DNA from: Streptomyces sp. NBC_01306
Lineage (GTDB): Bacteria; Actinomycetota; Actinomycetes; Streptomycetales; Streptomycetaceae
DNA: 64,000 nucleotides
Assembly (NCBI RefSeq): GCF_026340465.1
Contig: NZ_JAPEPC010000001.1
Coordinates: forward strand, 5,461,001 to 5,525,000
Direction: 5' to 3'
Made by a program: the position numbers and the translations under genes. Numbering within the stretch: the first letter of the stretch is position 1; the number at the start of each line of letters is the position of its first letter. Positions 58,401 to 64,000 of the stretch are shown in pieces. The notes beneath the pieces are model-generated. The model did not search any database. It saw only the letters and a program-made list of their open reading frames with translations, and was not told where the DNA came from.

Positions 58401-58826
58401 ACGTCGGGTCCGCTCGCCGTCTTCGAGGGCATCCTGCTCGGTCTGACGGCCTGGCTCGACAACGAGGAAGGCCGGTACGCCGACGGCATCGACCATGCAC
58501 GGAAGGCGCTGACCCGGACCCGTGATCCGCTGTCGCTGATGGTGGCCCCGCAGATGCCCGCCACCCATCTGGTGACGTATGCCTGGTCGCTGGCGGGCCT
58601 CGGCGATCCGGCGGACGCCCGGGACGCGGCGCGGCTGATCGCGTCATCCGACGCGCAGCTGCCGCCCGGCCACTTCAGCGCGGCCACGGAGCGCGCCAAC
58701 CGAGGGAAGGCCGAGGCGGCCGCCCGCGCAGCGCTGGGGGACGCCGGCTACGAGCGTGCGTACGCCGAGGGCGGTGGCCTCACCCCGGAGGAGGCCACCG
58801 CCCTGGTGGAGCGACGCGATCGGTGA
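55416..58826 (+). CDS. AfsR/SARP-type large transcriptional regulator (BTAD + NB-ARC + TPR)
   Basis: This multidomain regulator has 1136 aa. Residues 1-95 are an OmpR-like winged helix (LGGARLRALLTVLALRVGRTVPAAVLVGEVWDGEPP). Residues ~98-240 are the BTAD (DVDLYRFERLAGEGARALDEGDPA, LALGRADETLPELAALCAGHPIDEPLQALRIRAL). A Pro-rich linker leads to an AAA/NB-ARC ATPase: Walker A LLGPGGAGKTRLS and Walker B RRMLLLLDNCEHV; the C-terminal third is TPR-like. It should activate genes at direct-repeat sites using ATP. The GTG at 55416 starts the DNA-binding domain. Targets may be the ABC exporter that follows convergently, or other genes. Confidence 0.93.
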   Translation: MRYRILSTTQALRPDGTAVALGGARLRALLTVLALRVGRTVPAAVLVGEVWDGEPPADATGALQALVARLRRAIGHAAVVSVDGGYRLCADPDDVDLYRFERLAGEGARALDEGDPAKAAVLLEDALALWRGMVLADLPDRTAVAARWEARRLDTRRAALGAALALGRADETLPELAALCAGHPIDEPLQALRIRALRDAGRTAEALVAYEEVRRGLVERLGVDPGPELRSLYAELLSSGEPAAEHRPDGQAPAAPAAGPETPGQQPPSGQITDRQPPGLDTSEQASPAPAPGRPPGNLRARLTSFVGRESDIDALRGDLGSARLVTLLGPGGAGKTRLSQEAAEAAAGAWPDGVWLAELAPVDDPETVPEAVLGALGARETVLRGAGAEEIRAADRHADDPLTRLAEHCARRRMLLLLDNCEHVIGAAATLAEELLAHCPGLTILATSREPLGVPGEVVRPLEPLPQPSALRLFAERGSAARPGFRIDDDPAAATEICRRLDGLPLAIELAAARLRMLSPRQIADRLDNRFRLLTGGARTTLPRQQTLRAVVDWSWDLLDGPERTVLRRLSVFAGGCGLTAVEAVCGADALDVLGSLVDKSLVVAAPSGEGDMRYRLLETVGEYAAERLDEAGDRADAERCHLVHYRELARRADPELRGHGQRAAIDLLVREYENVRTALRRAVAAGDEQEALILVHSLAWFWQMRDLRSDSRHWTAATAELGPDPFEPPVVKAPPLHARCTDAPPPMSPELLEEARRGVRLIHLTSADHDFDDWNTPESRERLSRVVEAYGPGLPQTCRSPASLWFFAVMLTGTGSPDQLRVVLDETVRSCRNFGYEWELASALQMRANILANRSDWAGDASRDAEEALDIFIRLGDAWGAGEALSARGEARERRGDFLLAGEDYRMALGYAEKLGARTQVAVLRARHAGVLLEAGRGDEGEAILRELLAEEQGPDLGHEVWPMARMFLAMWLGRSGRTAEARVELDLLHEKFTSGPLAVFEGILLGLTAWLDNEEGRYADGIDHARKALTRTRDPLSLMVAPQMPATHLVTYAWSLAGLGDPADARDAARLIASSDAQLPPGHFSAATERANRGKAEAAARAALGDAGYERAYAEGGGLTPEEATALVERRDR

Positions 58827-58861
58827 ACGGGACCGCCGGGCCGGCGGACCCGGCGGCCCGG

Positions 58862-59698
58862 TCAGGTCTTCTTGCGGAACTTCCGGATCGCCAGCGGAGC
58901 GGTGAGCGCGGTGATCGCCACCGACCAGCCGAGCGTCATCAGCACGGAGTGGGCGACCGGGCCGCCGTTCACCAGGTTCCGTGCCGCGTCCGCGAGGTTG
59001 GAGAGCGGGTTGTAGTCGGTGAACGCCTGGAGCCAGCCGGGCATCGTGGTGGGCGGGGCGAAGATCGACGAGCCGAACTGCAGCGGCATCAGAACCAGCA
59101 TGGCCATCCCCTGGACGGCCTGCACCGTCTTCATGGTCAGTCCGAGCAGAATGAAGATCCACATCAGCGAGGCGCCGAACACCAGCGAGAGGCCGATCGC
59201 CGCGAAGAGCGAGAGCACCGAGGTGTGGATGGTGAGACCGAGGATGAAGCCCACGGTCAGCAGGATCGTGATGGCGACCAGCATCCGGCCGATCTCCACG
59301 ACGATCTTCGCGATGAGGACGGACGACCGGGCGATGGGCATACTGCGGAACCGGTCCATCACCCCCTTCTTGAAGTCGTCGTTGACCCCGGTGCCGACGG
59401 CCATGGCGATGTTCATGCCCATCATCGCCATCAGGCCGGGGACGACGTAGTCGACGTACTGCGTCTGGTTGCCCTTGCCCGCGATGGCGCCGCCGAAGAC
59501 GAACACGAACAGCAGGGTGAAGATGATCGGCATGAACAGGACGTCGAACATCGACTCCGGATCTGCCTTGATCTGCAGCGCGTTGCGCCGGGCCAGCGCT
59601 CCGATGTGGCGCAGATTGGCCCGCAGCCCGATCCGCCCCTCACCGGCGGTCGCGGCAGTCACGGCGGGTGCCGGTTTCTCGATCGTTGCCGTGCTCAT
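58862..59698 (-). CDS. ABC-2 type exporter permease (DrrB-like)
   Basis: The protein is 278 aa with six helices. It has the DrrB/ABC-2 pattern MFDVLFMPIIFTLLFVFVFGGAI, MDRFRSMPIARSSVLIAKI (the conserved RFRSMP motif) and the C-terminal SNLADAARNLVNGGP. It forms an exporter with the ATPase encoded just upstream (ATGA overlap). The substrate may be a hydrophobic drug or metabolite; this is inferred from family. Confidence 0.92.
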   Translation of the reverse strand: MSTATIEKPAPAVTAATAGEGRIGLRANLRHIGALARRNALQIKADPESMFDVLFMPIIFTLLFVFVFGGAIAGKGNQTQYVDYVVPGLMAMMGMNIAMAVGTGVNDDFKKGVMDRFRSMPIARSSVLIAKIVVEIGRMLVAITILLTVGFILGLTIHTSVLSLFAAIGLSLVFGASLMWIFILLGLTMKTVQAVQGMAMLVLMPLQFGSSIFAPPTTMPGWLQAFTDYNPLSNLADAARNLVNGGPVAHSVLMTLGWSVAITALTAPLAIRKFRKKT

Positions 59699-60729
59699 AC
59701 CGCGGCCTCCTGGACCTGGTCCGTCTTCTCGTTCTCGTCGAAGCCGTCCTGCACGGTGGGCTTCTGGCCGGTGATGGCCAGGAACACCTCGTCCAGGCTG
59801 GGCAGATGGGTACCGATGTTGGTGATGCCGAAGCCGCGCGAGGCCAGCAGGCCGACCACCGCGGTCAGTTGCTCGTCGCTGAGGATCGGCACATTGAGCA
59901 GGCCCTCGTCGGGCACCGCCTGCGAGCCGGCGACACCGTCGAGCCCTGCCTCGGCCAGGGCGCGCGCCATGGCGGGCAGCTGAGCACGGTCGCTCGGCTC
60001 GATCCGGAGGGTGCGGCCGCCGACCTTCGCCTTCAGCTCGTTCACCTTGCCGTTGGCGATGACCTTGCCCTTGTCGATGACCGTCAGCTCGTTGGCGAGC
60101 TGCTCGGCCTCCTCCATGTACTGGGTGGTGATGAGCACGGTCGCCCCCTCCGCGACCATCCGCTGCACCTCGTCCCAGACCTCGTTGCGGGTACGGGGGT
60201 CGAGACCGGTCGTCGGCTCGTCGAGGAAGAGCACCGACGGGTTGCCGATCATGGAAGCGGCCAGGTCGAGCCTGCGGCGCATCCCGCCCGAGTAGTTCAT
60301 CGCGGCCTTCTTGGCGGCCTCCGTCAGCGAGAACCGCTCAAGCAGCTCGTCCGCGCGGCGCCTGGCGTCCTTGCGGGGGAGGTCGAGCAGCCTGCCGATC
60401 ATGTAGAGGTTCTCCCAGCCGGAGAGCTTCTCGTCGACCGATGCGTACTGCCCGGTGAGACCGATGACCCGGCGCAGCTGCCGGGGCTGGGTCAGGACGT
60501 TGTAGCCGGCCACGGTCGCGGTGCCCGAGTCGGGCTGCAACAGGGTGGAGAGGACTCGTACGAGGGTGGTCTTCCCGGCGCCGTTGGGCCCGAGCACACC
60601 GAGGACCGTGCCCTCCCGGACGTCCAGGTCCACGCCGTCCAGGGCCTTCGTGTCCCCGTAGTGCTTCACCAGCCCCCGCACCTGTACGGCGGGTCCGCCG
60701 TTCCCGGGGTTCTTGTCGATTCGCGTCAT
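59695..60729 (-). CDS. ABC exporter ATP-binding protein (DrrA-like)
   Basis: This 344-aa ATPase has Walker A GPNGAGKTT, the Q-loop in GLTGQYASVDEKLSG, the signature YSGGMRRRLDLA, Walker B VLFLDEPTTGLD and the His loop region ITTQYMEEAEQL. The DrrA-type C-terminal extension includes LPSLDEVFLAITG. The ATG at 60729 is preferred to the more distant 60759. It drives the DrrB-like permease. Upstream is the panB terminator. Confidence 0.93.
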   Translation of the reverse strand: MTRIDKNPGNGGPAVQVRGLVKHYGDTKALDGVDLDVREGTVLGVLGPNGAGKTTLVRVLSTLLQPDSGTATVAGYNVLTQPRQLRRVIGLTGQYASVDEKLSGWENLYMIGRLLDLPRKDARRRADELLERFSLTEAAKKAAMNYSGGMRRRLDLAASMIGNPSVLFLDEPTTGLDPRTRNEVWDEVQRMVAEGATVLITTQYMEEAEQLANELTVIDKGKVIANGKVNELKAKVGGRTLRIEPSDRAQLPAMARALAEAGLDGVAGSQAVPDEGLLNVPILSDEQLTAVVGLLASRGFGITNIGTHLPSLDEVFLAITGQKPTVQDGFDENEKTDQVQEAAV

Positions 60730-60774
60730 GCCGACTATCAGACCAGCCACCACTGACAAGTCACCGACAGAATG

Positions 60775-60813
60775 CCGACAGCCCGCCGATGGGGGATGTC
60801 GGCGGGCTGTCGG
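60775..60813 (-). terminator. Strong terminator after panB
   Basis: CCGACAGCCCGCCGA (60775-60789) pairs perfectly with TCGGCGGGCTGTCGG (60799-60813) over a 9-nt loop. It lies downstream of the panB stop and upstream of the ABC operon on the same strand. Confidence 0.88.
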
Positions 60814-60861
60814 TCCGTGCGGCAGTGGCCTCGAAGGGGCCCGGGAAGGGCCGGACAGGAC

Positions 60862-61746
60862 CTAGTGGAAGGTGTGCTGCTCCTGCGGGAACGTCCCGCC
60901 GACGACCTCGTCGGCGAACTCCTTCGCCGCGTCGCCGAGCGTCCGGCGGAGGTCCGCGTACTGCTTGGTGAAGCGCGGCACCTTGCCGCCCGTCAGACCG
61001 ACCATGTCGGTGTAGACGAGCACCTGCGCGTCGCACTCGGGGCCGGCGCCGATCCCGACCGTCGGAATGTGCAGGATGCGGGTGACCTCGGCGGCCAGCT
61101 CGGCGGGTACGAGTTCGAGTACGACCGCGAACGCGCCCGCGTCCTGCACGGCCTTGGCGTCGCGCAGCAGCTGCTGCGCGGCCTCCTCGCCGCGGCCCTG
61201 CACCCGGTAGCCCATGGAGTTGACGGACTGCGGCGTCAGCCCGATGTGCCCCATGACGGGGATGCCGGACCGCACGAGCAGATCGATCTGCTGGTGGGAG
61301 CGCTCGCCGCCCTCCAGCTTCACCGCGCCCACGCCCGCGTCCTTGATCAGCCGCATCGCGCTGCGCAGTGCCTGGACGGGGCCTTCCTGGTAGCTGCCGA
61401 AGGGCAGGTCGGCGACGATCAGCGCCCTTGAGGTGCCGCGTACGACGGCGGCGGAGAGCATCGTCATCTCGTCGAGGGTGACCGGGACCGTGGTGTCGTA
61501 GCCGAGATGGCAGTTGCCCATCGAGTCGCCGACGAGCATCACCGGGATGCCTGCCTCGTCGAAGACGGAAGCGGTCATCGCGTCGTACGCGGTGAGCATG
61601 GGCCACTTCTCGCCGCGCTCCTTGGCGCCGCCGATGTCGTGGACGGTGATGCGCCTGCTGCTCCGGCCGCCGTACAGCGCCTTGCTGCTGTCGGCGGGCT
61701 TCCCGGCGGAGGCGGTGGGGCTCTGGGGGTTCAACGCGCGCGTCAT
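60862..61746 (-). CDS. panB: 3-methyl-2-oxobutanoate hydroxymethyltransferase (ketopantoate synthase)
   Basis: This 294-aa enzyme converts 2-oxoisovalerate plus methylene-tetrahydrofolate to ketopantoate in pantothenate and CoA biosynthesis. Motifs are KWPMLTAYDAMTASVFDEAGIPVMLVGDSMGN (metal Asp), AVKLEGGERSHQQI, GHIGLTPQSVNSMGYRVQGR, and the catalytic Glu in VLELVPAELA with PTVGIGAGPECDAQVLVYTDM. The start is ATG at 61746, preceded by AGGAG at 7 nt. The N-terminus has a ~25-residue Ser/Ala-rich extension. panC and panD are not nearby. Confidence 0.95.
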   Translation of the reverse strand: MTRALNPQSPTASAGKPADSSKALYGGRSSRRITVHDIGGAKERGEKWPMLTAYDAMTASVFDEAGIPVMLVGDSMGNCHLGYDTTVPVTLDEMTMLSAAVVRGTSRALIVADLPFGSYQEGPVQALRSAMRLIKDAGVGAVKLEGGERSHQQIDLLVRSGIPVMGHIGLTPQSVNSMGYRVQGRGEEAAQQLLRDAKAVQDAGAFAVVLELVPAELAAEVTRILHIPTVGIGAGPECDAQVLVYTDMVGLTGGKVPRFTKQYADLRRTLGDAAKEFADEVVGGTFPQEQHTFH

Positions 61747-61872
61747 CGCAACGCTCCTGTTCGTCATCTCGAGGCGCCCTGACGGCGTCCCCGGACCGCC
61801 TCCATGGTTGCACCGGACCGCCGTCGTACGGAAGTGGGCTCCGGGCCCGCAACCGGCCGCCGGGTAAAATCT

Positions 61873-61901
61873 TTTCGATACGAGACGGTGTCGTATCGAA
61901 A
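61873..61901. promoter_or_regulatory. Perfect TetR-type operator upstream of the DHA2 exporter gene
   Basis: TTTCGATACGA-GACGGTG-TCGTATCGAAA is a perfect 11-7-11 inverted repeat starting 45 bp before the ATG at 61918. The TetR gene that follows the exporter probably encodes the repressor. The CGATAC core also occurs in the operator at 41467-41478. Confidence 0.88.
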
Positions 61902-61917
61902 TTGCTAAGCTGTCCGC

Positions 61918-63528
61918 ATGACCAACTCCACGGGGCCAGTCGCAGCGCCCCGCATACCCGAAGCCGTACACCGGCGCCGCTGGGCGATCCTGGCCGCGCT
62001 GATGCTGAGCCTGCTGATAGTGGTGCTCGACAACTCCATCCTCAATGTGGCGGTCAAGACCATCGCCGCCCCCGCGCCGACCGGACTCGGCGCCACCCAG
62101 AGCCAGCTGGAATGGGCGATCAACGCCTACACGCTGGTCTTCGCCGGACTGCTCTTCACCGCGGGCCTTCTGGGTGACCGCATCGGCCGCAAGAAGGTCC
62201 TGCTCTTCGGGCTCGCGGTCTTCGGAATCGGCTCGGTGCTCGCCGCGCTCTCCACCTCGCCGGCCGAACTCGTCGCGTTCCGGGCCGTGATGGGCCTCGG
62301 CGGGGCCTTCGTGATGCCCGCCACTCTCGCCGTGCTGATGAACGTCTTCGAGCGCGAGGAGCAGCCCAAGGCCATCGGTATCTGGGCCGGCGGCGTCGGC
62401 CTGGCCATCGCCATCGGCCCGATCACCGGCGGAGTGCTGCTCGAACACTTCTGGTGGGGCTCGGTGTTCCTGGTCAATGTGCCGGTGGTGATCGTCGCGC
62501 TGATCGCGATGGTGTTGCTGGTCCCCGATTCGAGGGACCCCAACCCCGGCCACATCGACCCGGTGGGCGTGAGCCTGTCCATCGTCGGCCTGGTGCTGCT
62601 GGTGTACGGGATCATCCGCGGCGGCGAACTGGCCGACTTCACGGCGCCGTCCGTACTGCTGACCACGCTCGGCGGGGTCGCGGTACTGACCGGCTTCGTG
62701 CTGTACGAGAAGCACAGCAGCCACCCGGCCATCGACGTCACCTACTTCAAGAACCCGGCGTTCTCCGCGGCCGTCGCCGCCATCGCGCTGGTCTTCTTCG
62801 CGCTGATGGGCGTCACCTTCTTCTCCGCGTTCTACATGCAGAGCGTCCGCGGCTACAGCGCGCTGGAGTCCGGCGTCCTGCTGCTCCCGCTCGCCGCAGC
62901 CCAGATGATCTTCTCGCCGCGGGCCAGGCTCGTCGTCGAGCGGTTCGGCGCCCGCGCCGTCTGCACGGCCGGCATGGTGCTGGTCGCCGCCGGGCTTGGC
63001 TGTTTCGCGTTCTTCGGCGCTGGTACGCCCATCTGGGTGATGGAGGCCGTCTTCTTCGTCATGGGCACGGGAATGGCCCACATCATGCCGCCGGTCACCG
63101 TCTCGATCATGCAGTCGCTGCCCCGTGAGAAGGCCGGTTCCGGTTCCGCGATCAACAACACCTTCCGCCAGGTGGGCGGGGCGCTCGGGGTCGCCGTCCT
63201 GGGGTCGGTGCTCTCCGCCTCGTACCGGAGTGGCATCGAGGGTCACCTCGGCGCGGTGCCGCCCGGTGCGCGCAAGGCGGCGGGGGAGTCGATCGAGGCG
63301 ACGCTGGGCATCGCGGAGAAGCTCGGCCCGGCCGGCCGCGCACTCGCGGGCCGGGCGGACACCGCATTCCTGCACGCCATGCATGTGACGGCACTCGGCT
63401 CGGCCGGGGTCGCCCTGCTCGGCGCCGTCGTGGTGGTGCTCTTCCTGCCCGGTCGTCCGAAGTCCGGCGGCGCCGCCGGAGCGGAGGTGGAGGCGGTCCC
63501 CACGTCGGCGACAATCGGTACGGACTGA
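61918..63528 (+). CDS. DHA2-family drug:H+ antiporter (14 helices)
   Basis: The protein is 536 aa with 14 predicted membrane helices. Motif D1 is LLIVVLDNSILNVAVKTI, motif A LLGDRIGRKKVLLFG, and motif C GVGLAIAIGPITGGVLLEHF. SGSAINNTFRQVGGALGVAVLG is the typical late motif. It exports drugs or antibiotics. The operator upstream and the TetR gene 25 bp downstream form a self-contained efflux unit induced by its substrate. Confidence 0.93.
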   Translation: MTNSTGPVAAPRIPEAVHRRRWAILAALMLSLLIVVLDNSILNVAVKTIAAPAPTGLGATQSQLEWAINAYTLVFAGLLFTAGLLGDRIGRKKVLLFGLAVFGIGSVLAALSTSPAELVAFRAVMGLGGAFVMPATLAVLMNVFEREEQPKAIGIWAGGVGLAIAIGPITGGVLLEHFWWGSVFLVNVPVVIVALIAMVLLVPDSRDPNPGHIDPVGVSLSIVGLVLLVYGIIRGGELADFTAPSVLLTTLGGVAVLTGFVLYEKHSSHPAIDVTYFKNPAFSAAVAAIALVFFALMGVTFFSAFYMQSVRGYSALESGVLLLPLAAAQMIFSPRARLVVERFGARAVCTAGMVLVAAGLGCFAFFGAGTPIWVMEAVFFVMGTGMAHIMPPVTVSIMQSLPREKAGSGSAINNTFRQVGGALGVAVLGSVLSASYRSGIEGHLGAVPPGARKAAGESIEATLGIAEKLGPAGRALAGRADTAFLHAMHVTALGSAGVALLGAVVVVLFLPGRPKSGGAAGAEVEAVPTSATIGTD

Positions 63529-63553
63529 ACGGACAGCGAGAGGTGGAGCGGGC

Positions 63554-64000
63554 GTGCCCCCGACGGAACACAGGCCGGCTGAGCAGCGGCGCGGACGGCC
63601 GCGCTCGGAGGCGGTCGAGCGGTCGATCGTCGAGGCCGTGGTGAAGCTGCTGGAGGAGGGCGTCCCGCTCACCGAGGTGTCCATCGAGCGGGTCGCCCGC
63701 ACCGCGGGCGTCGGCAAGGCGACCATCTACCGCCGCTGGAAGGGCAAGGAAGAACTCTTCATCGATGTGCTCAAGGCCATCGAGCCCGCTGCCCCGGAGC
63801 TGCGGGGCACCTCGGTCCGCGACTATCTGGTCGCCATGCTCGAATCGCTGCGCCGGCAGGGCCTCGCGAAGCGCTCATCGACACTGCTGTACAACGTCTT
63901 CGCGCAGATGCAGAGCTATCCGGAACTCTGGCGGGCCTACCACGACACGGTCGTCGAGGCCCGCCGCCGGATGGGGGCGGAGATCGTGCGCCGGGGGATC
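63554..64000 (+). CDS. TetR-family regulator of the DHA2 exporter, 3' end beyond the window
   Basis: The 149 codons present carry the DNA-binding domain (RSIVEAVVKLLEEGVPLTEVSIERVARTAGVGKATIYRRWKGKEELF) and the start of the ligand domain. The GTG at 63554 follows GGTGGAG. It is the second gene of the exporter operon and probably represses it through the operator at 61873-61901. Recognition helix residues GVGKATIYRRW resemble GVGKQTIYRWW of the regulator at 41505, matching their shared CGATAC half-sites. Confidence 0.9.
   Translation, partial: MPPTEHRPAEQRRGRPRSEAVERSIVEAVVKLLEEGVPLTEVSIERVARTAGVGKATIYRRWKGKEELFIDVLKAIEPAAPELRGTSVRDYLVAMLESLRRQGLAKRSSTLLYNVFAQMQSYPELWRAYHDTVVEARRRMGAEIVRRGI

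Overview
The window looks like chromosomal DNA of a Streptomyces or a very close actinomycete. It is GC-rich (my estimate is about 70% or more), codons end in G or C, many neighbouring genes overlap by 4 nt, and the families are typical of the genus: PucR, AfsR/SARP-type and LacI regulators, a DUF574-type methyltransferase, EfeUOB iron uptake, an F420:NADPH oxidoreductase and an actinobacterial RNase P RNA. I saw no tRNA or rRNA gene, CRISPR array, insertion sequence, prophage or replication origin. All functions were read from the sequence alone, with no database search.

Layout. Positions 1-9100 hold housekeeping and stress genes: an unknown gene cut by the left edge, an iron-siderophore binding lipoprotein behind an iron box, the Nif3 / zinc-ribbon / RNase H-phosphatase operon, KDPG aldolase (eda), yaaA, an ECF sigma factor with a coupled membrane protein, and rnpB. 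Positions 9145-25870 form a catabolic region. A GMC oxidoreductase, a ThDP enzyme and a TIM-barrel isomerase are divergent from a LacI-type regulator. Next come an alcohol dehydrogenase, an MmsA-type aldehyde dehydrogenase and a HisD-like dehydrogenase beside a PucR-type regulator, then an APC permease and a DUF3311/sodium:solute symporter pair. Positions 26072-31480 are mixed: a D-Ala-D-Ala carboxypeptidase, PhzF and MazG-like proteins, a secreted lamin-tail protein, an SDR enzyme and a Bcr/CflA exporter.

Positions 31618-37801 are a compact discrete (type II) acyl-chain cluster: KAS III, KAS II, an acyl-CoA oxidase-like protein, a 25-codon ORF, an acyl carrier protein and a second KAS II. 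It has no reductase or dehydratase of its own. The first gene has a TTA (bldA-type) codon, and the segment before the ACP carries a perfect palindrome and three 13-bp direct repeats. Positions 37802-43105 hold an aminopeptidase-like remnant, an Rsm22-type methyltransferase, a VOC/HxlR divergent pair, a dimethylargininase, a TetR regulator and a primase/polymerase-like protein. Positions 43113-47554 are the efeO-efeB-efeU operon plus an overlapping lipoprotein gene, behind iron-box-like sites. Positions 47766-49813 carry UreF-like and UreD-like urease accessory proteins with two micro-ORFs but no urease subunits and no UreG.

Positions 49830-64000 return to conserved genes: methionine aminopeptidase, an MFS transporter, an F420:NADPH oxidoreductase, a site-2 protease, a large AfsR/SARP-type regulator, a DrrAB-like ABC exporter, panB, and a DHA2 exporter followed by its probable TetR repressor, which is cut by the right edge.

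The best candidates for an undescribed system are the KAS/ACP/acyl-oxidase cluster (31618-37801), the GMC-ThDP-TIM barrel cassette with its LacI operator (10042-15651), and the orphan UreF-UreD locus (47766-49813).
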